Part shown: positions 1 to 10,200 of the stretch, one piece after another
How positions within the stretch are numbered: position 1 is the stretch's first letter
Layout of the letters: every line of letters starts with the position of its first letter
Source: Poteriospumella lacustris
Lineage: Eukaryota > Sar > Chrysophyceae > Chromulinales > Dinobryaceae
Direction: 5' to 3'
NCBI GenBank assembly: GCA_008000375.1
Contig: SMOI01000033.1
Coordinates: 44,277 to 65,845, forward strand
DNA length: 21,569 bases
Made by a program: the position numbers and the translations under genes
Notes under the pieces: model-generated
What the model was told of the DNA's origin: nothing
Seen by the model: only the letters and a program-made list of their open reading frames with translations
Databases searched by the model: none

Positions 1-901
1 TCATTGAAACACAAGAGAACACGTTGATCAACCACAAAATAGCGCTGATGCCAAGTCTTGGAGTGAAGCATCGATTTGCGCTCAACGCGCTTGAAATAGA
101 GAAGACCGTTCAAGACACTGTCCACACTGTGCGGCATTTCCACGGAGAGTTGGTGCGCAAGTTCCGCACGCTTGAACGTGCGCAAGTCAGAAGTTTCGGC
201 TCCCGTTGTCGCACGAGCCTTAAAGATTCTCTCATCCGCTCTAGTCAAATTGGGGCTTCCATAGATAACCGCACGTTCAACGTCTTGCAACAATCTCGCA
301 CAGCGAGCGAAGTAAAACGCGTTGGCCGTAGGATTCTTCTTGTTCTTCGCAATTTCTGGTTGATAATCTTCCATCGCTGCGATGAGCATGAAGCTGAACT
401 GCAGCGCACAATGCATACTGGTCTGACAGATGACCATGGCCAACGTCTCTAACCCAGGGCTGTGCACGTTTTGCTCCATATGGATGACCAAGTGTGCGAT
501 TTGAGGAAGATAGAATTCAATTTCAGTGAAAACTTTCTTCTCGTCAATGAATTTGCTGAGGACATTGTCACTGGTCAATACATGGAACAGCAATGCACCA
601 TAGCGCCACCGAAACTTACCACAGAATCTCCGACAATTGGTTGAGCATGGCAGCATTGCGATTGTTCTCCCATAGCTTGAAAAGAATCTTTTGCACATCG
701 ATGGACTGATTGTCCGCTCGAAGAACCTCACTCTCCGAAATAGTCATGGGAACAGACATCTTATTGTTGTTGCTTCCCAGCTGGTTTCTAAAATAAAGAC
801 AACAAATGATCCAGAAAGAAGGCAAACTTAATGAATAAACCTTTGCTCTCTTTTACTCCAGCGAAACCCTACCTGGTTGACTTTCTTTCCATTGTAATCA
901 T
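1..901 (-). CDS. PI3/PI4-kinase family protein, N-terminal part (PIK helical region + PH domain), partial
   Basis: Partial gene on the minus strand; the 3' part, including any kinase domain, is beyond the left edge. Proposed exons: 901-873, 787-620 and 555-1, with introns 788-872 (GTAGGG...TTTTAG) and 556-619 (GTAAGT...CCTCAG). They join in frame to about 250 residues. The segment EFYLPQIAHLVIHM followed by ALQFSFMLIAAMEDYQPE resembles the helical (lipid kinase unique) region of type III PI 4-kinases, which reads DFYLPQLLNMYIHM in PI4K beta. Residues 216-250 (GLLYFKR...W..RYFVV) look like the start of a PH domain, a phosphoinositide-binding module. Such kinases phosphorylate phosphatidylinositol on Golgi or endosomal membranes. 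The start ATG at 901 is in frame across intron 1; ATGs at 892 and 759 are alternatives. The subtype (PI3K or PI4K) cannot be fixed without the catalytic domain. Exon 3 has no stop, so it is a clean open frame rather than a recognised complete ORF. Confidence 0.65.
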
Positions 902-1210
902 TGACCAACGATAGATTTCATTGAATGGCCATTGGGTGACGAAAATTGGACCGATCCGAAAACGAATCTGGGGAGCTTCGGATCAAGCTTGGGAATTTGG
1001 GAAAGTGGGTAAAGGGATTGTTTGGGAGGGTTTGTGTTATTTTAGGTCATCGTATCTTCACCCTCATCGTCACACCACCACGTTTTGCAGCACTCTTTTT
1101 GCTTTGGTTGGCGTTGAATATTCGACGATCATCGATACCTTTTATTTCTCTCACAAGTTGAAGAATACTGTGGTTGAAGTGAAACAAAGCTGAATTTTTG
1201 ACTGGAAAAA
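902..1210. promoter_or_regulatory. Divergent intergenic region between the PI-kinase-like gene and the WS/DGAT gene
   Basis: About 310 bp separate two head-to-head start codons (901 minus, 1211 plus), so the region must hold both promoters and 5' leaders. I see no clear TATA box. A short open frame at 921-1193 has no recognisable protein character and is treated as chance. Confidence 0.4.
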
Positions 1211-2707
1211 ATGCCGGGTTTGATCAAGTCATTTGTACAGAATCCCGCTGTCGTAGGTTTTGGTTTATTGGTTCTTGCCAGCGGGTTGCGATACTTGAAG
1301 GCGAAAAGAAATGCGCCAAAGCCAGAAGGACGCTTGAGATCACTCAGTTTTAGCTCTGAGGTTCTCGTTGATGGTGCATTCCCTGATGCGTTTCATGCCC
1401 CGCAAGCTGTTGTGAACGTTTTGTTCCACTTGGAGAAGTGTCCGGATGTTGACAGATTGCACAGACAGATCCGTCAAATGATCGCATTTGACCGCTTCCG
1501 CGCGACAGCTCGACGTGAAGGGGCTCATTGGCAGCTGTATGACCTTGGTATGGACAACGATGTTGAGAAGCGCATTGTGGAAACGTATGAAGTCAACGGT
1601 GAACAGGAAATTAGGGAGCTTGTTGACAAACTGTGCATGGAGGACATTCCATATAACACAGAACGACCTCTTTGGCGCGCCATCAGAATTGTGAACAAAA
1701 GCGGTGGTCGTAGTGCCATGCTTTTCCGCGTTCACCATGTTATTGGCGATGGTATTGCCATGGTTGGTATGATGACGACACTGTTTGAACAGTTAAATGG
1801 TGAGCCCTTCCGTGTGGATATTCCCGAAAAAATGGGAGGCGGAACTAAGATGGGCGGAGGAAGTACTATTGGTGCCATCATGACCTTTCTGAAGTCATTG
1901 TTTGAAGTTCTCACGGTTGCGAGCTCCCGTCATGACACGGACATTGCTTTCGTTCCTGGCCACAATCCTGATTATTTCAAGAACAAATCAAACATCAGAA
2001 AAACGATGTATTTTCCTGTCGTGAGTCTAGATTTTATCAAGGCTATCAAGAACAAAGCTGGTGTGACCATCAATGACGTTCTCATGGCCGCAACTTCTGG
2101 AATGTTGCGTCGTTACTCCATCTTGAAGAAAGATGGCAAAGTTAACAGTATGGACCAGAAGACCAACATACAAACACGAGCTCTGCTTCCTGTCGCCTTC
2201 CCAAGACCAAAGAAAGATCTGGAAAATAGGTCTAAGGCATTGAGAAATCTGTTTTCTATGATCAGTTTGCCCTTAGCCGTCAATGAGACCAACGCGAAGG
2301 ACCGTTTGATGGAATGTTGTCGTGTCTCCACCGCAGCGAAGTCATCACCAAGTGCAATCCTGCAACTCTTCATTCAGAATAAGGTCTTGTCTCTGGCGCC
2401 TCAATTCCTTGCGCAGCAAACAGCTTTTGATGCCTTTTCTCGGCACAGCATCGTATTTTCCAATGTGCCCGGTCCAAATGAACACATTGCCATTTGCGGA
2501 GAGAAGCTCCTTTCCGTGAACGTCATCTTCCCTAACCTTATTCCCCAAGTGATCATCATGAGCTATGCAGGAGCTATGCATTTCACTCTCAGTGCTGATC
2601 CTGCAGAAGTTGACGGAGAAACGTTGAGTGAGTTGTACTTGCAAGAATTCCGCGAGCTTGCGGCTGCTTTTGGTGTGAGCGCTGACAACATGCTCATGGA
2701 GGTGTAA
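1211..2707 (+). CDS. WS/DGAT-type O-acyltransferase (wax ester synthase / diacylglycerol acyltransferase)
   Basis: A single-exon gene of 498 aa. The family transfers acyl groups from acyl-CoA to fatty alcohols or diacylglycerol, making wax esters or triacylglycerol. The catalytic HHxxxDG motif is intact as HHVIGDG at residues 175-181. The C-terminal part contains SIVFSNVPGP followed by a hydrophobic stretch ending near FTLSADP, typical of the WSD1 C-terminal domain. Residues about 13-29 (AVVGFGLLVLASGLRYL) form one hydrophobic segment, probably a membrane anchor, followed by a basic KAKR patch. The length matches the family (450-520 aa). A Gly/Met/Lys-rich loop (about 206-219) follows the acyltransferase half. 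The ATG sits in an A-rich context (GGAAAAAATGCC). The gene is divergent from the PI-kinase-like gene and convergent with SWEET. Whether it prefers alcohol or diacylglycerol cannot be read from the sequence. Confidence 0.9.
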   Translation: MPGLIKSFVQNPAVVGFGLLVLASGLRYLKAKRNAPKPEGRLRSLSFSSEVLVDGAFPDAFHAPQAVVNVLFHLEKCPDVDRLHRQIRQMIAFDRFRATARREGAHWQLYDLGMDNDVEKRIVETYEVNGEQEIRELVDKLCMEDIPYNTERPLWRAIRIVNKSGGRSAMLFRVHHVIGDGIAMVGMMTTLFEQLNGEPFRVDIPEKMGGGTKMGGGSTIGAIMTFLKSLFEVLTVASSRHDTDIAFVPGHNPDYFKNKSNIRKTMYFPVVSLDFIKAIKNKAGVTINDVLMAATSGMLRRYSILKKDGKVNSMDQKTNIQTRALLPVAFPRPKKDLENRSKALRNLFSMISLPLAVNETNAKDRLMECCRVSTAAKSSPSAILQLFIQNKVLSLAPQFLAQQTAFDAFSRHSIVFSNVPGPNEHIAICGEKLLSVNVIFPNLIPQVIIMSYAGAMHFTLSADPAEVDGETLSELYLQEFRELAAAFGVSADNMLMEV

Positions 2708-3000
2708 ATGTAAGCGTTTTATCTGGCATTGTTTATATTTTGTTTTTTAAAAGTCAAGTCTTTCGGGTAGATATGTAAAGATCTAACACAAACGTTGAAA
2801 TATTTTGTTGCTTGAACATGGAGTATGTGCTGCTTCTTCCTTCTGTTCGCTACTGGTAGCTTTTCAACTCTTGGAAAGTTGGGTCAGTTTCCTTCGGTTC
2901 CATAGTGCGAACTACTTTGTACGACCCTTGGCTTGTTGTTCCAGCTGCGGTTGCTCCTTTCCCGCGCGGAGCGATGATTGTTGGCTCTGTTGGATGGTGC
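2708..3000. other. Convergent intergenic region (3' ends of WS/DGAT and SWEET)
   Basis: Just under 300 bp lie between two stop codons facing each other. The first 60 bases are T-rich and AT-rich, as expected of a 3' flank. A plus-strand open frame at 2805-3101 overlaps the SWEET 3' end and has no family resemblance. I see no RNA gene or repeat here. Confidence 0.5.
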
Positions 3001-3684
3001 CTAGTTCGACAAGATTAGCTCTTCATTCACGTGGCGAATACGCATCGACGACCGAGATCCGTACCTTTCATGCTGTGGCAATCCATAGAGGACGTACATG
3101 AACAATTGGATGCTAGCCATGATTAACCCAGCCAAGCTGGGCACAAGAACAGTGGCGTCGTGGGTTACCACGCCACCATACAACGTCCAAAATGCAGCAC
3201 TCAGCCAGACAAGCATAGAGGTGTGAAAAGGCATGGACGCAGTTGATTGGTCTTGAATAACAGTGGCTATTGTTGCAAGTGGAGAGGCATAGACGATGGA
3301 GGACATTATCACAGCAAAAAGTCCAATTGCTCCAACTGAACCAGCAGCACCGAGAATAATCCCTAGCAGCAACACGGTTGCGGCTACAGCCATGTTAGCT
3401 GACGGAATGGGTGGGTGAGAGTATTGATGGAAAAGTAGAGCGCAATAGAATCCAGTAAAAATTCCTATTGCGTTTGGGATGAAAAGGGCGATGTATCCTT
3501 TCATTATGGAATATATTGTCCAAACCGCACAGTTGACAAGCAAACACAAGTATGGAACTGAACTCAGGCCCTTTTCGTTGCCACTTTGCTGTATTTCTAC
3601 AGCCGATGTCAGCATAGAAACTTGAAGGGCCAATAAACAAACTTGACCGCAAAAACTTATCAAGAGATCCGCCATAGTAGTCAT
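3001..3684 (-). CDS. SWEET: SWEET / MtN3-saliva family sugar transporter
   Basis: A single exon of 227 aa, the normal size for a eukaryotic SWEET (two three-helix MtN3 repeats joined by a linker helix). SWEETs are bidirectional sugar uniporters of the plasma or inner membranes. Hydrophobic segments lie at about residues 5-24, 43-62, 65-85, 98-120, 121-142, 155-173 and 179-200, giving seven helices. Recognisable repeat 1 elements are VP (43-44), VNCAVW (50-55) and PN (70-71). Repeat 2 elements are YASPL (132-136), STASMP (147-152) and WTLYG (166-170). The repeat 2 position expected to be Pro-Asn reads Pro182-Ser183, so one of the two sugar-contacting Asn residues known from plant SWEETs appears replaced. 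The start ATG at 3684 has a second ATG three codons later. It is divergent from the ACC gene. The C-terminal tail of about 25 residues is polar. Confidence 0.88.
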   Translation of the reverse strand: MTTMADLLISFCGQVCLLALQVSMLTSAVEIQQSGNEKGLSSVPYLCLLVNCAVWTIYSIMKGYIALFIPNAIGIFTGFYCALLFHQYSHPPIPSANMAVAATVLLLGIILGAAGSVGAIGLFAVIMSSIVYASPLATIATVIQDQSTASMPFHTSMLVWLSAAFWTLYGGVVTHDATVLVPSLAGLIMASIQLFMYVLYGLPQHERYGSRSSMRIRHVNEELILSN

Positions 3685-4204
3685 GGTTGGTGAGAAGAGA
3701 ACAAGTGTTCCCTATCGTTTGATTGAACAAAATAAGCAATTCGAAAATGAGTGACCGAAAGGTTGCCATAACATTTGAATCGATGCAATTACTTTTCAAG
3801 GACCCCAAGGATGAGGATCTTGAATGCCATGAAAAGGTCATACAAATGAGGAATGAAAAGCACGAAAAGAGTTCGTCTTCTTCTTCGTCTCCTCTTTGTC
3901 GGACTCAAACTCTGGGTAAACTGTGTGGGAAAAGGTTGGATGGCGTTGCAATTTTCACGCATGCGATCCTGTTGATGGATCTGCCGGCCTGTGATGACGA
4001 TCACTTCATCGACAGGAAGGAATAATCGTTCAACCTCCTTGATTTTTCGACGGTGGACAGCACAAGTTCCATCGGAATATTGGTTGATACGACAATAAAC
4101 GCTTCGTATTTACAAACATTTACCCATACAAGCATAGTTGATTGCTCCTTCACCTTTTCTACTTGTAGATATCTTGGCTACGACTAGATTCAACAAGCAG
4201 GAAG
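3685..4204. promoter_or_regulatory. Divergent region between SWEET and ACC
   Basis: About 520 bp lie between the head-to-head start codons of SWEET (3684 minus) and ACC (4205 plus). The stretch just before the ACC start contains a pyrimidine-rich patch (about 4141-4166). It must carry both promoters. It also contains a 92-codon open frame (listed separately), the only possible coding content I see. Confidence 0.4.
3747..4025 (+). CDS. Doubtful small hypothetical protein
   Basis: An open frame of 92 codons starts at an ATG in a reasonable context (GAAAATGAG) and ends at TAA at 4023-4025. The product is charged, contains a run of seven Ser (encoded by TCT/TCG/TTC-like repeats) and one weakly hydrophobic stretch (VAIFTHAILLMDL). 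No family is recognised. It starts only 62 bp from the SWEET start on the other strand and ends 180 bp before the ACC start, so it could equally be leader or promoter sequence. A shorter open frame on the opposite strand covers the same bases. Confidence 0.2.
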   Translation: MSDRKVAITFESMQLLFKDPKDEDLECHEKVIQMRNEKHEKSSSSSSSPLCRTQTLGKLCGKRLDGVAIFTHAILLMDLPACDDDHFIDRKE

Positions 4205-4286
4205 ATGTTAGGACAAGCAATAGTGCTTTTGTCAACCAGCATGTTGCTGCTGGGATTCATGTCTGAGGCATTTTTGCACCCCAGAG
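4205..4286 (+). other. ACC exon 1: signal peptide with ASAFAP-like cleavage site
   Basis: This 82-nt exon encodes the hydrophobic core [12 protein letters not shown], the cleavage site SEA/F and the first few residues after it. It ends in phase 1 just after the Phe-containing motif. In algae with secondary red plastids, a signal peptide followed by an aromatic residue (usually Phe) at +1 and a basic, Ser-rich transit peptide directs proteins through the ER into the plastid. The localisation is inferred from this pattern. Confidence 0.75.
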
Positions 4287-7200
4287 GTAAGTTCTTTTAG
4301 TTGAAGAGCTTCCCTTTTTCAAGCTTATCTTGGTGATCGCTTTGTACCCAGGTGGAATGCCGGCTGTAAGCCAGACCCACGCTCAGACCAGCTCTCTGAC
4401 GAAGTTCACTTCTGTGAGAAGCTATCTGAGTTCCCACTCATCGCAGTTTCGTACAAGAAAGCTTGCCTCTTTGGACGAAGCCGAGATTGAATCTGGCCCG
4501 ACACTCAGTGTCAAGAAGAGACAGCTCGTGCAACACTTTGTCGACAAGATGGGCGGAAAGCGTGTCATTCAGCGCATTTTGATTGCCAATAACGGCATGG
4601 CTGCGACTAAGTCCATTCTTTCCATGCGCCAATGGGCCTACACCGTGCTGGGTAAGAACCACTCGTTGTCAAATGCCCCCAGCAATACACTAACTTTTCC
4701 ATTTCTTGATCGCTTCATCCAGGTGATGAGCGTGCGATTGAATTCGTTGCCATGGCCACTCGCGATGACTTGAATGCCAACGCTGAGTTTATTCGCCTTG
4801 CGGATACGTTCGTGGAGGTTCCATCAGGATCCAACAAGGTATGCACCGGGTGTCCAGTTCGCTTGATGTCTCACATCGATGATTCTTATTTGCTGAATGA
4901 TTTGAACAGAACAACTACGCAAATGTTGACCTCATTTGCAAAATCGCCGAGAAAGAAAAAGTGGATGCCGTTTGGCCCGGTTGGGGTCATGCGTCGGAGA
5001 ATCCCAAGCTCCCTGCCACGTTGAAGGCCATGGGCATTCAGTTCATTGGCCCCACGTCTTCGGTCATGGCGGCCTTGGGCGACAAGGTTTCTGCGAACAT
5101 TCTTGCCCAAACGGCGAAAGTTCCATCGATTCCATGGAGTGGAGATGGAATTGAATGCCCTCTGAACGAAGAGGGAGTTATTCCGGAGGAGATCTTCAAG
5201 AAGGCTTGCGTGTTCAACGCTGAAGAGGCAGCGCAAACAGCGGAGAAGATTGGTTATCCCGTCATGATCAAGGCCTCTGAAGGTGGAGGAGGAAAAGGCA
5301 TTCGTCTCGCAAAGTCTCCGGAGGAATTGAGAACCAATTTCATTCAAGTGCAGAACGAAGTGCCTGGATCGCCTATCTTCATGATGCAGCTGTGTACCCA
5401 AGCCCGCCATTTGGAGGTGCAGATTGTCGGTGATGAACATGGCAATGCCATTGCTTTGAACGGCCGTGATTGCTCGACTCAGCGTCGTTTCCAGAAGATT
5501 TTCGAAGAAGGTCCTCCAGTTGTTGCGCCTCCTGAAATCTTCCGAGAAATGGAGCGTTCTGCCCAACGATTGACGCAATCCATTGGATACATCGGTGCCG
5601 GAACTGTCGAATACTTGTACAATGCCGCGTCAAACAAGTATTACTTCTTGGAATTGAATCCTCGTTTGCAAGTGGAGCATCCAGTGACGGAAGGAATCAC
5701 CGGAGTCAACCTGCCTGCCTTGCAATTGCAAGTGGCGATGGGTATTGCCTTGGATAGCGTTCCAGAAGTGAGACAATTCTTTGGTCGTGCCCCAGAAACG
5801 TCGGATCACATCGATTTCTTGCAAGAAAACTACCAATACCCCAAGAATCATATCATTGCTGCACGTATCACGGCTGAAAACCCAGACGAAGGCTTTAAAC
5901 CCACTTCTGGTAAGATTGAACGTGTGAAGTTCCAATCGACGAACAAGGTGTGGGGATATTTCTCGGTCGGTGCGAATGGTGGTATCCATGAGTATGCGGA
6001 TTCCCAGTTTGGTCATATTTTCGCGAGTGGTCCTACTCGCGAAGATGCTCGCAAGTCGTTGGTCTTGGCGTTGAAGGATTTGGATGTTCGTGGTGATATC
6101 CGTACCACCGTGGAGTACTTGATCAAGTTGTTGGAGACGAAGGAATTCAAGGAAAACACCATTGATACCAGCTGGTTAGATGGTATTATTCGTGAGAAAT
6201 CGGTGTCTGTATTGGTGGAACCTCAAGTTGTGGCTCTTTCCGGTGCGATTTATCGTACGCATATGCACATTGCTTCGCAAACGAAGGAATTTGTCGATGC
6301 GTTGACGAAAGGTCAAACCTCCTTACAAAACGTGAAGAATATGCTGTCATTCCCGATCGAAATTACGTACGACAATACGAAATACAGTTTCCGTGTGACG
6401 TCGTTGGGTCCGAATCACTATGTGTTGAAGATCAACGGTCAAGACATTGAAGTTCGTATCCGTGAACAACCCGACAAGTCGCTGTTGTGTACCGTTGGGG
6501 GTGAAAATTACCAATTGTTTGGTCAAGAAGAACCCTTGGGTTTGCGTATGAAGATCAACGGTGCTACAGTGATGATTCCGACGGTGTATAACCCCTCTGA
6601 ATTACGTTCGGATGTGACGGGCAAGATCGTACGTTACTTGCAACAAGATCGTGATTTTGTGACGAAGGATCAACCGTATGTGGAAGTGGAAGCGATGAAA
6701 ATGATTATGGCGCTGAAGGCGACGGAAAGTGGTTCGATTCGTCACAATTTGTCGCCAGGATCGATCATTTCGGCGGGTGATTTGATTGCCTCGTTGACGT
6801 TGCAAGATCCTTCGAAGGCCAAACAAGTGACGAACTTTGACGATCGTATTAAATTTGTGCCCGAAATGACGATTACGACCACCGAACAAGCGGCCGAAGC
6901 GATCGATCTGACGTTGAAGGGCTTCGAACACGATTACGAAGAGGCGATCACCTTGTTCTTCGGTACGGCCACCCTGGACAGCGCGTTGAGTCTCATCACC
7001 ACCCAATTGAAGCAGTACGTGGCACTGGAACAACCGTTCGACAGCCAAGAGGAAGCATCCGTTGTAAGCTCCTTGACCAAGGCCAACAAGGACAATGTCG
7101 CAACCACGGTACCCACCTTGATCGCGCGTCGTCAAGCGAAAAAGCGGGCGGAGAATATTCTCTCGATTCTGCGTCAATTGGAATTCTTGCCGGAACGTTT

Positions 7201-10200
7201 CTCGACGTATTCGTTCACCACCGAGTCATTCAGTGAAGAGCTACGTGCGGCCATCACCGCCATTTCGAACCTGAAAGATCCGTTGTACGGGCCCGTGGCA
7301 TTGAAAGCCAAACAAATTTTGGATGTGGCAAATACCCCGCCTTTCCAACGTCGTTTGGATGCGTTGAAGACAGAATTGTTGAAGACGAATGACTTTGAAT
7401 CGTTGGCCCGTCAACCAGATATCGCGGTGTCGGTGGATCTGTTGGTGGTGTTGATGAGTGACTCCGATGGGGCCGTCCGTAAAGCGGCGATGGAGACTTA
7501 TATCCGTCGTTTGTATCGTGGTTATGTCTTGACCAAACTGGAAATTGAAGATGCGGTGGCCAAGGGTGTCTTGGCGGCTCGTTGGGAATTCCATTTGCGC
7601 GATGCTGATCCGAAGGCGCCCATCGTACGTACCGGCTACATGAACATGATGTCTCCCTTTGCCGATGTCGACAAGTTGTTGCCCGAGGTCATGGCCCGTG
7701 CGGCTAGTCACTTGAATACCCCGTTGCCGGCCAAGGTGACGGAGCCGTTGAATGTCTTGCACTTGGGCTTCTCCCAATTGGGAGAAAAGAAACAATCCGA
7801 CGAAGCGTTAGCGGCGATTACCCAGAAGGCCTTGTTGCCATTCAAAGGACAATTCAAGAAGCTCAACATTCGCATGGTCAACGTCTTGTTAGTCGGTAAT
7901 CCTTCCGATACCCACAACAGCAGCGGTGGCAAACGTGTCTCGTATTTCAATCATTTCGTGGAAACCGATTTCACCGAAGATCCGGCCTCGCGGGATATGC
8001 GTCCAACGTTGCCTCAATTGTTGGAATTAAACCGTGTGACCAAGAACCACGATGTGACCCGTTTGCCTGCCGTCGGTCGAAATTCCTTCTTGTTGTTGGG
8101 TAAAGAACGTGTGGCCTCGTCGAAGGATGCCCAAGAAGTTCTCTTCCTCCGCTCCATTTCGCATTCTGCAGAATCTGGCACGGCTGCTGGTGCGGAACGT
8201 ATTGTGACAATGGCCTTGGATGAGTTGGAACGGGCCACGTTGGATCCTCGTGTGTCCGACGCTGCGTCTGCGCGTTTGTTTGTGAACATTTTGCCGGAAA
8301 TGAACATGAAAGTCAGTGACGCCGTGAAACGGTTCAAGAATCTCATGGATTCCCTCGTGGCCACGTACGCAACCCGTTTGCTGGAATTACGTGTCGATGA
8401 AATCGAAGTGAAATTGCGTGTGTTGGACGAGAAAGACCCCAGTCGATTCGTTCCGATTCGTTTGATTGCGTCGTCGTCGACGGGTGGATGGTTGACCCGC
8501 GAGGCGTACATTGAAACGGTCGATCCCATCACGGGACAAACCGTGCAATACTGTACCGTCGGTGCCGATTCCGCACAAACCTGCGTGTTGGATCCTTACC
8601 CCAGCTCCAACGTCCTCCAGAAGAAACGTGCCGTCGCGAGACGTGTCGGCTCGACGTACGCACCGGATTTCTTGGGCTTGATGGAAGTCGCCTTGATCAA
8701 CACCTGGCAGTCGTATCTTGATGCGACACGACAAACGGGTCAAGTGCCACCGGCGAATCTGTTGACCTTTGATGAATTGGTCTTGCAGGGATCGAATCTG
8801 GTGCGTATGAAACGTTTCCCGGGATCCAACCGGGTGGGTATGTTGGCGTATCATACGGTCCTGAAGACCCCGCAATACCCCGAAGGACGTGAAGTCGTCG
8901 TCATTGCGAATGATGTCACGGTGCAATCCGGTTCGTTTGGTGTCCAAGAAGATGATTTCTTCTTCAAAGCGTCGGAATATGCGCGTCAACGTGGATTGCC
9001 GCGTATTTTCATCTCGTGTAACTCCGGTGCACGCATTGGCTTGGTCGAAGAGTTGAAACCGAAGTTCAAAATCGCATGGAAAGATGAAAGCAATCCGGGA
9101 TTGGGCTTTGAATACTTGTATTTGACCGAGGAAGACTTTGCCACGTTACCGGAGGGTACCGTCGATGCGCAACCGATCACCGTGCCCGGGACCGGAGAGA
9201 TTCGGTACAAATTGGAAGCGATCATTGGACAGGGCAATGGCATTGGCGTGGAGAACTTGAAAGGATCTGGATTGATTGCGGGGGAAACCTCGCGTGCCTA
9301 TGATGAAACTTTCACCTTGTCGTACGTCACGGGTCGTTCGGTGGGTATTGGTGCCTATTTGAATCGTTTGGGTCAACGTGTGATTCAAATGCAACAGGGC
9401 CCCATGATTTTGACTGGTTATTCGGCCTTGAACAAACTCTTGGGCAAGGAAGTGTACACCTCCCAAGATCAATTAGGTGGACCACAAATCATGTATCCCA
9501 ACGGTGTGACCCATCAAGTGGTATCCAACGATCGTGATGGTATGCAAGCTGTGGTCGATTGGTTGTCGTATACCCCGAAAACGTTCTCTGACAAGTCGCC
9601 GGTCATCTTGCCCCGTGCGGACTTGATTGATCCTCCCACCCGGCCCATTGACTTTGTGCCCACGAAGACGCCGTATGATCCACGCCACATGTTGGCGGGT
9701 ACGACGGCGGCGGATGGATCGTTTGTGTCGGGTTTCTTTGACAAGGGCTCGTTCAAGGAATACCTCGGTGGATGGGGCAAAGGCGTGGTCACGGGTCGTG
9801 CGCGTCTCGGAGGTGTCAACGTCGGTGTCATTGCCGTGGAGACCCGTGTGACCGAACAACGTATTCCCGCCGATCCCGCCAACCCAGAATCACGTGAATC
9901 CATCGTCGCACAAGCGGGTCAAGTCTGGTATCCGGATTCCGCGTACAAGACCGCACAGGCGATTGAAGATTTCAATCGCGGTGAGAACTTGCCATTGATT
10001 ATCTTCGCGAATTGGCGGGGTTTCTCCGGTGGTACCCGTGACATGTACTCGGAAATCCTGAAATTCGGTGCGATGATTGTGGATGCGCTGCGTGAATACC
10101 GCCACCCGGTCTTTGTCTACATTCCCCCCGCCGGTGAATTACGTGGCGGTGCCTGGGTCGTCATTGATCCATCGATCAACCCGAACAAAATGGAAATGTT

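Noticed and set aside
921-1193. 90-codon ORF upstream of the WS/DGAT gene
   Set aside because: No recognisable protein, lies in the divergent promoter region and overlaps another open frame of similar length.
6602-8989. Long antisense open frames (up to 200 codons) opposite ACC
   Set aside because: They are shadows created by the strong CGT/TTG/CAA codon bias of ACC; the plus strand is clearly the conserved coding strand.
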